This document shows, in pieces, positions 1-6,736 of a stretch of DNA of 14,162 nt. This stretch comes from Desulfatitalea sp. (GTDB lineage: Bacteria; Desulfobacterota; Desulfobacteria; Desulfobacterales; Desulfosarcinaceae). The first letter of the stretch is position 1, and every line of letters begins with the position of its first letter. Where the stretch lies: contig JAGTVD010000407.1 of NCBI GenBank assembly GCA_018224505.1, positions 1 through 14,162 on the forward strand, given 5' to 3'. Made by a program: the position numbers and the translations under genes. The notes beneath the pieces are model-generated. The model worked only from the letters and a program-made list of their open reading frames with translations, had not been told where the DNA came from and did not search any database.

Positions 1-339
1 GCGCTCACCTTTCGGTGTTATCTGCTCGCCCAGCAATATTGCCCGCCCATCGCCCAGCATGGTGAAAGAGCCGAATTGATGCCCCGCATAGGCCTGGGCG
101 AGAGGCTCGGCCCCCTCGGGGATTCTGTTGCCCGAGAAAACGGCAGCGCCCTCGTCGCCTTTCAGGGCATCGGGATTCAGTCCCAAAAACCGCGCCAGCG
201 CTACGTTGAAAACAACGAGTTTCGGCGTGCGCACCGGCACTGGCTCCAGCCGGACATAGAAAGCCTCCGGCAACCGTGCGTAGCTGTTCTCGAATTGCCA
301 CCCGGCGCCCGTATGGTTTTGTCTGCTGCTGGGAACCAT
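1..339 (-). CDS. selO: SelO (YdiU/UPF0061) protein adenylyltransferase, N-terminal part, cut by window edge
   Basis: SelO is a pseudokinase-fold enzyme that transfers AMP from ATP to Ser, Thr or Tyr side chains of proteins and is linked to redox homeostasis. Seen: 113 in-frame codons from an ATG at 339 to the left edge. The protein opens with a WQFENSYARLPE block, continues with VPVRTPKLVVFN and LARFLGLNP, and carries the family signature AQAYAGHQFG followed by LGDGRAILLGE at about residues 81-105. The start is supported by AGGAGG at 345-350, five bases upstream. Family members are usually about 480-600 residues, so roughly the last three quarters, including most of the kinase-like active site, lie outside the window. 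The gene follows the molybdopterin oxidoreductase on the same strand after a 221-base gap in which I saw no clear terminator or promoter, so co-transcription is possible but unproven. The identification is secure; whether the whole gene is intact cannot be judged. Confidence 0.93.
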   Translation of the reverse strand, partial: MVPSSRQNHTGAGWQFENSYARLPEAFYVRLEPVPVRTPKLVVFNVALARFLGLNPDALKGDEGAAVFSGNRIPEGAEPLAQAYAGHQFGSFTMLGDGRAILLGEQITPKGER

Positions 340-560
340 AGAATCCTCCTGCCCCTCAAATGAACTGTATGACAACAAAACATTGGACCGGGTTACCCGC
401 AGGTCAAGAGGAGCGTGGAGATCATTTTACCGGGTCATCGCCTCAACAGGGTTCGGATGCCGGGGAGCATATCACAAAGCCTTCACCGTACCAGGAATCT
501 TAATAGTCAATAACGTGCTTGACCTTGGCAATGGGGCTGCCCCTTTTCCGGAATTCGGGT

Positions 561-2798
561 TCACGCCGCTTCCACCCGGCACGGCACGAAGCGGTGCAGC
601 GGCGTTCCCAGCGGGTCGCGGTGGGTGTTTTTGGTCAGGCGGTTGACGTTGATGCCGTATACCGTATCCCCGTATTGCAGGCCGAAGCCGTGGGGGATCA
701 GCACCGTGCCGGGACGTACTTCGTCGCTCACCTCCAGCTCGCCCACTTCGCTGCCGGCCTCGGTGCTCACCCGCACCTGCTGACCGTCGCTAAGCCCCAA
801 CGCCTTGGCATCGTCGGCGTGCACGGCCACCGTGCAGGCGCGCCGGCCTTCGTTCCAGGCCGGGTTGCGCATCAGGGTGTTGGCGTTGTGTTTGGTATGG
901 CGGCCGGCGTTGAGGATCAGGGGAAAACCCGCCGGCATGCGCAGGGCCTCGGTCTCGACGGCGGCGTTCAGGGTCTGGGCTTCTTCGGCCAACTCGGGAA
1001 TCAGCACCTCGATCTTGCCCGACGGCGTGCGCAGCATTTTAAGGTTCTCGGCCGGGTCGACCTTGCCGACCCACGCGCCCTGGGGCGTGTCCAACAGGGT
1101 CTGGAACACCCGGTCGCCCAGGTCGGGACCCGGTGCGAAGCCGGCCCGGGCCGCGTTTTCCTGGAAGGCGACCGGCGCGGTCATCAGCATGCCCCACAGG
1201 GCCGCCTTGGCCGCGCTGTCCCAGGCCCGGCCCAGGGTTTCGGCCAGGACGAAGGGCATGGCCTTGAGGGCCTTGGGTTCCTGCGCGGCCCAGGTCATCA
1301 GTTTGGCCCCGAAGGTCATGCGGTCGCCCGCGGCGGCGGTGCGCAGGTCGTCGGGAACGGCCGGGATCAGGCCCAGCCGGCCGGCCAGGCGGGCCAGAAT
1401 CTGGGAAGCCTCCAGACAGTTGGGCGGCGGCGGCACAATGGGCCGGCGCAACTGCATGAACACTTCGGGAAAGGTGAGCGGAAAGAAGGTGGTATCCCAC
1501 GCCTCATAAAAGGTGCGGCACGGCAGCACGTAGTGGGCCAGGCGGGCCGTCTCGCTCATCACGATGTCGTTGACCACCAGAAGGTCGAGGCGGCCGAAGG
1601 CTTTTTCATAGGCCGTGGTATCCGGATAGGCGCGCAGCGGGTTGCACACGCTCACCAGCACCGCGCGCAGCCGCTCGGGGTGGTCGGAGAGGATCTCTTC
1701 GGGCATGGCCGCGGGCGCGAACGAACCGGCCGCGGCCGGCGGCAGACCGGTGGTCAGGGTGCGCCAGATCTTGGGATTGCGCTCGTCGGCGTGAAAACCC
1801 ATGGGCATCACCATGCCCGGGATGATGTTGCCGCCGCGTACGCCGAAGATGCCGCACACCGCGCCCAGCACGTTCATCAGGTAGGAGTTGAGGGCGCTGC
1901 GCCGCCCCATGAAGATGCCCAGGTCCGGGTGCACGCCCCAGCGCCGGGTGGCCAGCAGGCGGCAAAGGTGATGAACGTCTTCATATTCAAGTTCACAGAC
2001 CTTCAGGGCCGCGCGCGCATCGAACCCCTCGAACCAGGGCCGTATCGTCTCCCATCCGACCACGTTTTCCTTTATATAGGCAATGTTCTCCCACCCTTCG
2101 GCCACGATGATGGCGATCATGGCCTTGATCAGCAGGGCGTCCGTGCCGGGCCGCACCGGAAGGTGCAGGTCGGCGATCTTGGCGGTTTCGCTGCGGCGCG
2201 GATCGATGACCACCAGCAGGCGATCGGGGTCTTTGCTGAATGCCTTGAGCACCAGGGGCGCCCGGGGCATCTGGTGGCTCTGCATGCCGTTCCAGCCCCA
2301 GGCCACCAGCATGTCGGCGCGATGTTCGTCCGGACCCCCCATGTAGTATTGCCGCCCGAACATGCGGCCCGCGACCCAGAAGAGGCCACTGAACTCCTGG
2401 CCCGCCGACGAGTAAAGGTACTGCGAGCCCATGGCCCGCAGCAGCGACACACCGAAAGCGGCCTCGGCATGGCCCCCCTGGCCGCTGGCGCCCATGTAGG
2501 CCAGGCAGCGCGGTCCGTGGCGGTCCACCAGCTCCCGCAGCCGGTCGGCGATCTCGTCGAGGGCCTGGTCCCAGGTGATAGGCTCGAAGCCGGCACCTTT
2601 GCGCTTGAGCGGTTCGGTGATGCGGTCGGCCGGGTATTGATGGTTGATCACATTGAGCCCCTTGCGGCAGACATATCCCTGGCTGCGCGGGTTCTCCTTG
2701 TCCGGCCGCACTTTGACCATGCGGTCGTTCTCCACCTGGATCTCCAGCCCGCAATTCTGGGCGCACAGGATGCATCCGGTCTTTTGCCAAGTGCTCAT
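561..2798 (-). CDS. Molybdopterin (DMSO reductase family) oxidoreductase, orphan catalytic subunit
   Basis: A 745-residue Mo/W-bis-MGD enzyme; substrate unknown. Seen: an N-terminal [4Fe-4S] motif C9-x2-C12-x3-C16 with the fourth cysteine at C44, followed by the conserved Lys46 (VCRKG); WDQALDEIADRL at 76-87; family blocks VVIDPRRSETAKIADLHLPV (196-215), GGNIIPG (322-328) and VNDIVMSETARLAHYVLP (409-426); and a C-terminal molydopterin dinucleotide binding domain at about 626-745 (LNAGRHTKHNANT, later IPHGFG). No Tat or Sec signal is visible, so it is probably cytoplasmic. I chose ATG 2798 because AGGAGAGG lies just upstream at about 2806-2813; an in-frame ATG at 2861 would add 21 poorly conserved-looking residues. 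No electron-transfer or membrane subunit is encoded next to it. At the position that usually ligates molybdenum I read S131-A-G-Q-E-F-S-G, with no Cys or Sec. It resembles orphan oxidoreductases of the acetylene hydratase/formate dehydrogenase-like group, but this does not fix the reaction. Confidence 0.9.
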   Translation of the reverse strand: MSTWQKTGCILCAQNCGLEIQVENDRMVKVRPDKENPRSQGYVCRKGLNVINHQYPADRITEPLKRKGAGFEPITWDQALDEIADRLRELVDRHGPRCLAYMGASGQGGHAEAAFGVSLLRAMGSQYLYSSAGQEFSGLFWVAGRMFGRQYYMGGPDEHRADMLVAWGWNGMQSHQMPRAPLVLKAFSKDPDRLLVVIDPRRSETAKIADLHLPVRPGTDALLIKAMIAIIVAEGWENIAYIKENVVGWETIRPWFEGFDARAALKVCELEYEDVHHLCRLLATRRWGVHPDLGIFMGRRSALNSYLMNVLGAVCGIFGVRGGNIIPGMVMPMGFHADERNPKIWRTLTTGLPPAAAGSFAPAAMPEEILSDHPERLRAVLVSVCNPLRAYPDTTAYEKAFGRLDLLVVNDIVMSETARLAHYVLPCRTFYEAWDTTFFPLTFPEVFMQLRRPIVPPPPNCLEASQILARLAGRLGLIPAVPDDLRTAAAGDRMTFGAKLMTWAAQEPKALKAMPFVLAETLGRAWDSAAKAALWGMLMTAPVAFQENAARAGFAPGPDLGDRVFQTLLDTPQGAWVGKVDPAENLKMLRTPSGKIEVLIPELAEEAQTLNAAVETEALRMPAGFPLILNAGRHTKHNANTLMRNPAWNEGRRACTVAVHADDAKALGLSDGQQVRVSTEAGSEVGELEVSDEVRPGTVLIPHGFGLQYGDTVYGINVNRLTKNTHRDPLGTPLHRFVPCRVEAA

Positions 2799-2869
2799 GG
2801 GGTTGCCTCTCCTGAAGTTTGAATCATCCTTGTACACTGTGGTCTTTCGCTGCTCAATCACGATTCATC

Positions 2870-2983
2870 TCAAGGAGACTTCTTGGGTAGCTTATTTTTC
2901 TTCTTTCGCTCCTCCTGCTCCTTCTTGTTGACCTTCTGTTTCTCATCTTTGCGCTTATCCTTCTTCCCACCTTTATCTCCCAT
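2870..2983 (-). CDS. Small lysine-rich protein of 37 residues
   Basis: This short frame starts at ATG 2983 and stops at TGA 2870-2872. Support for translation is an AAGGAG six bases before the ATG (2990-2995), a good promoter and structured leader upstream, and a clean position 71 bases before the oxidoreductase on the same strand. The product starts MGDKGGKKDK and ends NKLPKKSP; about 40 percent of residues are lysine, most others are charged or polar, and there is no hydrophobic segment or cysteine. A highly basic, probably disordered or helical peptide could bind nucleic acid or ribosomes, but that is inference from composition only. Small lysine-rich proteins starting MGDK are, from memory, found in other deltaproteobacteria. 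The function is unknown. The alternative is a chance frame in lysine-rich (AAG-rich) sequence, but the precise ribosome binding site argues against it. Confidence 0.62.
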   Translation of the reverse strand: MGDKGGKKDKRKDEKQKVNKKEQEERKKKNKLPKKSP

Positions 2984-3002
2984 ATACGGCTCCTTTTTGA
3001 GC

Positions 3003-3046
3003 GTGAAAGGTGTCCCGTGAGGGTCTATCCCACAACGGATTTTCAC
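3003..3046 (-). promoter_or_regulatory. Nested stem-loop in the leader of the small-protein/oxidoreductase transcript
   Basis: Three sets of complementary segments are nested symmetrically: 3003-3008 with 3041-3046 (GTGAAA/TTTCAC), 3015-3018 with 3035-3038 (CCGT/ACGG) and 3021-3023 with 3029-3031 (GGG/CCC), closed by a five-base loop. The structure ends a few bases before the AAGGAG of the small gene, so it could affect ribosome access. It matches no riboswitch class I can name from sequence. It may also be a simple stabilising hairpin. Confidence 0.35.
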
Positions 3047-3150
3047 CATTCAATGACTAAAGCATGCAAAATTGCCGCGACTGTTACGGACAGCAAATAC
3101 AATCGGGGGAACTCAAACTGATCAAATGGATCAGCAGAAAGTCAGAACTT

Positions 3151-3178
3151 AGAATAGCATCACTTGATATAATGTCAA
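3151..3178 (-). promoter_or_regulatory. Sigma70-type promoter for the small-protein/oxidoreductase unit
   Basis: On the minus strand TTGACA (3178-3173) is followed, after 16 bases, by TATTCT (3156-3151). A TG one base before the -10 makes it an extended -10, and an A-tract lies just upstream of the -35. Transcription would begin near 3144 and give a leader of about 160 nt before the small gene at 2983. Confidence 0.55.
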
Positions 3179-3558
3179 TTTTTTGCGGATTGTGATTACT
3201 CGAGAATACCGATTTCGCTATAACGTATTGATTATATTGGTTATGTTACGCCAAAAAACTTGATGTGTAAAACATATAAAATCAAGTAGTTATAAAGCGG
3301 CGCCAAAAGAACTCGGTACTCTCAAGATTACATACCACTGTCCGAAACAGTTCCTGTAGACGAAAAACATGCTCACAATGCCGCTGTTCATCCACCACCG
3401 GGAGCGGCACGCCTTTAAGGGCTCACGTAAAAATAAGTTCGCATTTTAGGCGCCCGGATTTAGGCCGGGTTGGCCTGAAGCAGGGATGGATTAAATGTAA
3501 AGTTACTTTTGCGCGAGCTCTAAGCCCTACAACTGCCCCGATAGAATAAAGTCGAGAC
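3179..3558. other. AT-rich intergenic stretch, no confident gene
   Basis: Between the divergent promoters of the oxidoreductase unit and the toxin-antitoxin operon. It holds an inverted repeat of seven bases (TGCCGCT 3379-3385 with AGCGGCA 3403-3409) and a short palindrome CCCGG/CCGGG near 3452-3468. A 46-codon minus-strand frame at 3282-3422 has no ribosome binding site and could be a coding remnant. I saw no RNA gene or complete mobile element. Confidence 0.4.
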
Positions 3559-3587
3559 TTGACAGATTGAATAGGTCGTTTTAGACT
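3559..3587 (+). promoter_or_regulatory. Sigma70-type promoter of the toxin-antitoxin operon
   Basis: TTGACA at 3559-3564, a 17-base spacer, and TAGACT at 3582-3587. The -10 lies inside the left arm of the palindrome at 3580-3606, the arrangement expected for autorepression by an antitoxin or toxin-antitoxin complex. The antitoxin ATG follows about 38 bases after the -10. Confidence 0.6.
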
Positions 3588-3606
3588 GGTTTAAAACTAG
3601 TCTAAA
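3580..3606. promoter_or_regulatory. Operator-like 27-bp palindrome upstream of the antitoxin gene
   Basis: The arms are TTTAGACT at 3580-3587 and AGTCTAAA at 3599-3606, with GTTT/AAAC inside; 12 of the 13 possible base pairs around the centre match. It overlaps the -10 element and ends 19 bases before the antitoxin start. Phd/YefM-type antitoxins typically bind such palindromes to repress their own operon, so this is the probable autoregulatory site. Confidence 0.58.
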
Positions 3607-3625
3607 TTGATTTGAGAGGTTTATT

Positions 3626-3865
3626 ATGGAAACCATTGGTGCATATGAAGCCAAAACACATTTACCCAAATTACTTGAGCGTGTAATCAAAGGCGAACGG
3701 ATAATTATTACAAAACATGGTGTGCCAGTTGCCGTTCTTCAGCCGCCATTGTCCTTAAGAAAGACTGAAACAAGCAAGGTTATCGCTGAATTACGTAAAT
3801 TTCGTGATAAACACACCCTTAAAGGTCTTTCAATTCGAGATATGATTGAAGAAGGAAGACGATAA
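3626..3865 (+). CDS. Type II antitoxin, Phd/YefM family (VapB-like partner of VapC)
   Basis: A 79-residue antitoxin that should bind and neutralise the PIN toxin encoded immediately downstream and repress the operon. Seen: the Phd/YefM fold pattern in the first 45 residues (IGAYEAKTHLPKLLERV, then GERIIITKHGVPVAVL), followed by a polar linker and a C-terminal SIRDMIEEGRR tail, which is characteristic of antitoxins paired with VapC toxins and is the part expected to wrap the toxin. The length is normal. The start is ATG 3626, with GAGAGG six bases upstream. The stop codon TAA (3863-3865) directly abuts the toxin ATG, so translation is tightly coupled. The region is AT-richer than its neighbours, in line with horizontal acquisition. 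Family and partner are well supported; the DNA-binding role is inferred from the palindrome at 3580-3606. Confidence 0.88.
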   Translation: METIGAYEAKTHLPKLLERVIKGERIIITKHGVPVAVLQPPLSLRKTETSKVIAELRKFRDKHTLKGLSIRDMIEEGRR

Positions 3866-4285
3866 ATGAGCGATGATTTTGTTATTGACAATTCAGTGGT
3901 TATGACGTGGTGTTTTAAGGATGAAGACAGTCAATACACAGATTTAATATTAAATAAACTTGAAGGCGCCACCGCGTTCGTCCCATCAATTTGGCCTCTA
4001 GAAGTTACCAATGTGTTATTAGTGGCTGAGCGAAAAAAGCGTCTTGGTGAGGCGGATAGCACACGTTTCATTGCCCTGCTTACGGAGCTTCCGATAATTG
4101 TCGATCAAGAGTCACCTGAAAGGATGATTAAAGAAATTTTCGCATTAGCCCGTAAGCACAACCTTTCAAGCTACGATGCTTCATATTTGGATCTTGCAAT
4201 GAGAAAAGGTTTGCCAATTGCCACGCTCGATAAAAATTTATTGGCGGCTGCAAAGCGAAGTAAGGTTCCAATATTAAAGAGTTAA
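3866..4285 (+). CDS. vapC: VapC-type PIN-domain toxin (ribonuclease)
   Basis: A 139-residue PIN-domain protein, the toxin of the pair. VapC toxins are Mg2+-dependent endoribonucleases, often cutting tRNA or rRNA; the target here is unknown. Seen: the acidic active-site set is complete, with D8 (FVIDNSVVMTW), E46 (WPLEVTNVL), D104 (SSYDASYLDLA) and D122 (IATLDKNL). The LP-IAT-L-D-K-NL ending is typical of the family. Length is normal and nothing suggests inactivation. ATG 3866 follows the antitoxin stop without any gap; a GAAGGAAG sequence within the end of the antitoxin gene (3849-3857) can serve as ribosome binding site. No second toxin gene follows. Other PIN families (FitB, NYN) are less likely given the antitoxin partner. 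Confidence 0.91.
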   Translation: MSDDFVIDNSVVMTWCFKDEDSQYTDLILNKLEGATAFVPSIWPLEVTNVLLVAERKKRLGEADSTRFIALLTELPIIVDQESPERMIKEIFALARKHNLSSYDASYLDLAMRKGLPIATLDKNLLAAAKRSKVPILKS

Positions 4286-4306
4286 TGACAAAGATCGCCG
4301 AAGAAC

Positions 4307-4336
4307 CGCCTGCACAAGGACCACAAAAGGCAGGCG
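4307..4336 (+). terminator. Hairpin after vapC, possible terminator
   Basis: A perfect seven-base inverted repeat, CGCCTGC at 4307-4313 and GCAGGCG at 4330-4336, with a 16-base loop, 21 bases after the toxin stop. Only a weak T-run (TTTT about ten bases on) follows, so intrinsic termination is uncertain. Confidence 0.3.
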
Positions 4337-4712
4337 ACTGTAGCTTTTGCATATTCATCCTAATACTTTTCTTTGTCGAAGTCGCCGCCATATCGATCCG
4401 AGCACAAACTGACGCCAAAGCAACAACCAGCCATTTTTGACATCGCCCCTTGCCAAACCAGCTATTTTGGTTACCCCCAGTGTCAGGACAGTTGTCACCT
4501 CTAACGCCAGGGTACGTGGGCGCCGCCGAAGGACTCAATGCCGAAAGTCGCTGAGCTGAAAACAACGCCAGTTGGCTACCCGCGCCAGCATCGGCAGCCA
4601 AATTCAGGGGGCAAAATTCCGACCTACCCGACAGAGGACTTTTTGGCTTTTACGACTACCGACAAGCCGAAACCCGCTGATAAGATTTTGCTCACCCCTG
4701 CAGGCATGACAC
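4337..4712. other. Intergenic stretch between vapC and the upp promoter, no confident gene
   Basis: I see no supported gene. A 66-codon plus-strand frame at 4538-4738 and a longer minus-strand frame across 4128-4601 lack ribosome binding sites and recognisable motifs. A weak hairpin lies at about 4640-4671 (GGCTT with AAGCC). The mixed composition suggests the right edge of an acquired segment carrying the toxin-antitoxin pair. Confidence 0.35.
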
Positions 4713-4739
4713 TTGACACCGTTCCTTATTTTGCATAAT
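4713..4739 (+). promoter_or_regulatory. Probable sigma70 promoter of the upp-uracil permease operon
   Basis: TTGACA at 4713-4718 and CATAAT at 4734-4739, separated by a rather short 15-base spacer. The GTG start of upp is 47 bases after the -10. No PyrR-type attenuator or riboswitch was recognised in the short leader. Confidence 0.42.
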
Positions 4740-4785
4740 GCTGCCTCACTCATTTCGCGGCCCAATCTTATAAAAGGAGGTCATC

Positions 4786-5412
4786 GTGCCTGTTAAACTT
4801 GTTCAGCATCCTTTGATCCAGCACAAGCTTGGGTTGATGCGCATTCATGATATTACGACCAAAGATTTTCGTGATCTGGCTTCCGAAGTGGCCAGTCTGC
4901 TGACGTACGAGGCGACCAAGGATCTGCCCACGGAGAAGCGCACCATCATGGGGTGGGCCGGTCCGCTGGAAGTTGACCGCATCAAGGGCAAAAAAATTAC
5001 GGTGGTGCCGATCCTCAGGGCCGGTATGGGCATGATGGACGGCGTTCTGCGCCTCATCCCATCCGCCAAGGTCAGTGTCGTCGGCTTGTACCGCAATGAA
5101 GATACGTTGAAGCCGGTGAAGTATTACGCCAAAATGGCCGGCGGAATGGAAGAACGGATCGCCTTGATCCTGGACCCCATGCTGGCCACGGGCGGCACTT
5201 TGGTGGCCACCATTGACCTGCTCAAAGCGGCCGGCTGCAAGACGATCAAAGGCATCTTTATCGTGGCGGCGCCGGAAGGCATTCGCCGACTCGCGGAGCG
5301 CCATCCGGATGTGGCGCTCTTTGTGGCGGCCATAGACGAGAAGCTCAATGATGTCGGCTACATTCTTCCGGGCCTGGGCGATGCCGGCGACAAGATCTTC
5401 GGCACGAAATAA
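4786..5412 (+). CDS. upp: Uracil phosphoribosyltransferase
   Basis: Converts uracil and PRPP to UMP and pyrophosphate in pyrimidine salvage; cytoplasmic. The 208-residue product has normal family length and all hallmarks: N-terminal VQHPLIQHKLGLMR, the PILRAG block at 75-80, the PRPP-binding loop DPMLATGGT at 130-138, and the uracil-binding C-terminal GLGDAGDKIFGT at about 196-207. Translation starts at GTG 4786, fixed by AGGAGG at 4775-4780 with five bases between. The next gene, a uracil permease, begins 67 bases after the stop on the same strand, so the pair forms a salvage operon in which imported uracil is trapped as UMP. Nothing unusual apart from the GTG start. Confidence 0.97.
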   Translation: MPVKLVQHPLIQHKLGLMRIHDITTKDFRDLASEVASLLTYEATKDLPTEKRTIMGWAGPLEVDRIKGKKITVVPILRAGMGMMDGVLRLIPSAKVSVVGLYRNEDTLKPVKYYAKMAGGMEERIALILDPMLATGGTLVATIDLLKAAGCKTIKGIFIVAAPEGIRRLAERHPDVALFVAAIDEKLNDVGYILPGLGDAGDKIFGTK

Positions 5413-5479
5413 GTTGGGTCGCATTGCTGCACCCCGTTGACAACCATTTTCCCATACTCGATCGGTTTCAGGAGGCCGC

Positions 5480-6736
5480 ATGCCGCGTTCCGATACTCCC
5501 ACCGACTATGATTTCAGGTTAAGAGACAGTTTGGTTGGCGCCCAAATGCTGTTCGTGGCCTTCGGCGCACTGGTTCTGGTGCCGCTGCTCACCGGTTTGG
5601 ACCCCAATGTGGCGCTGTTTACCGCCGGCGTCGGCACATTGCTGTTTCAGGGATTGACCAAGCGCATGGTGCCCATTTTCCTGGCCTCCTCCTTTGCCTT
5701 CATCGCACCTATCATGTACGGCGTTCAGACATGGGGCATCCCCGGCACGATGTGCGGTCTAGTGGCGGCCGGTTTGTTTTATGTTCTGCTCAGCCTGGGC
5801 ATCAAATTTTTCGGCAGCGGATTTCTGCACCGCCTGCTGCCGCCCGTCGTCGTTGGTCCGGTAATTATGGTCATCGGCTTGGTCCTGGCACCGGTTGCAG
5901 TACACATGGCCTTGGGTAAAACCGGTGACGGGGCTGTGGTGCTGGTGCCCGAAGGCAGGGCCCTGATCGTCTCCATGATCACCCTGGCAACCACGATATT
6001 GGTATCTCTGCTGGCCAAGGGGTTTTTACGCCTGATTCCGATTCTGGCCGGCATCGCCGCCGGTTATCTCGTTTCCATTCCCTTGGGTTTGATTGATCTG
6101 ACGCCGATTTATCAGGCCGCCTGGTTTGCCATACCTGCATTTGTAATGCCCGCATGGAACCTGCAGGCGATCTTATTCATCGTTCCTGTTGCCATTGCAC
6201 CGGCCATCGAACATTTCGGCGACGTTCTGGCCATCGGGCACGTCACCGGCAGGGATTACCTCAAAAATCCGGGCATTCACCGTACCATGATGGGTGACGG
6301 GCTGGCCACGACGATGGCGTCAATGCTCGGCGGGCCTCCCAACACCACCTACTCCGAGGTGACCGGCGCAGTCACCCTGACGCGCGTTTACAACCCGGCC
6401 ATTATGACCTGGGCCGCCATATTCGCCATACTGCTGGCCTTCATCGGCAAAATCGGCGCCGCCCTGCAAACCATTCCGGTCCCGGTAATGGGCGGCATCA
6501 TGCTGCTGCTTTTCGGGGCCATCACCGTGGTGGGGCTCAATTCACTGATGAAAGCCGGAGAGGATCTGACCCAACCGCGCAATCTGGCCATCATTGCCTT
6601 GATCCTGGTGTTTGGTATCGGCGGCATGTCGTTTGATACCGGAGAATTCGCTCTCAAGGGCATCGGCTTGGCGGGCATCGTCGGCGTGCTGCTCAATCTG
6701 GTGCTGCCGCGCAGCGAGAAGCCTTCCGACCGTTAA
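5480..6736 (+). CDS. uraA: Uracil permease, UraA type (nucleobase:cation symporter-2 / NCS2 family)
   Basis: A 418-residue inner-membrane protein expected to import uracil with protons. Seen: about 14 hydrophobic segments, starting with LVGAQMLFVAFGALVLVPLL at residues 18-37; the conserved family sites AIEHFGD (E244) and NTTYSEVTGA (E293), whose glutamates bind uracil or carry the proton in E. coli UraA; and the FGxVxxVGxxxL-like block near 345-355 (FGAITVVGLNSL). The start ATG 5480 has AGGAGG at 5470-5475 with only four bases between. It follows upp by 67 bases, which strengthens the uracil assignment over xanthine or urate permeases of the same superfamily. The length fits the family and no frame damage is seen. 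No clear T-tailed terminator follows, only GC-rich hairpins. Confidence 0.95.
   Translation: MPRSDTPTDYDFRLRDSLVGAQMLFVAFGALVLVPLLTGLDPNVALFTAGVGTLLFQGLTKRMVPIFLASSFAFIAPIMYGVQTWGIPGTMCGLVAAGLFYVLLSLGIKFFGSGFLHRLLPPVVVGPVIMVIGLVLAPVAVHMALGKTGDGAVVLVPEGRALIVSMITLATTILVSLLAKGFLRLIPILAGIAAGYLVSIPLGLIDLTPIYQAAWFAIPAFVMPAWNLQAILFIVPVAIAPAIEHFGDVLAIGHVTGRDYLKNPGIHRTMMGDGLATTMASMLGGPPNTTYSEVTGAVTLTRVYNPAIMTWAAIFAILLAFIGKIGAALQTIPVPVMGGIMLLLFGAITVVGLNSLMKAGEDLTQPRNLAIIALILVFGIGGMSFDTGEFALKGIGLAGIVGVLLNLVLPRSEKPSDR

Noticed and set aside
519..2822. A 767-codon plus-strand open frame opposite the molybdopterin oxidoreductase.
   Set aside because: It is an antisense shadow of a GC-rich gene: His/Gly/Ala-rich, no known motifs, no ribosome binding site, while the minus strand encodes a recognisable enzyme.
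2799..2861. Upstream in-frame ATG at 2861 as start of the molybdopterin oxidoreductase.
   Set aside because: The ATG at 2798 has a strong AGGAGAGG at good spacing and puts the [4Fe-4S] motif at the usual distance from the N-terminus; the longer version would also overlap the region just after the small gene's stop.
3379..3420. Inverted repeat TGCCGCT/AGCGGCA followed by CGCCTTT as an intrinsic terminator.
   Set aside because: The loop is long, the T-run is short, and no gene ends at its 5' side.
4440..4600. CTCTAAC and GTTGGCT segments resembling integron attC core sites.
   Set aside because: The core sequences do not fit the RYYYAAC/GTTRRRY consensus and no paired folded arms were found.
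4538..4738. A 66-codon plus-strand frame upstream of upp.
   Set aside because: No ribosome binding site, no recognisable motif, and it covers the probable upp promoter.
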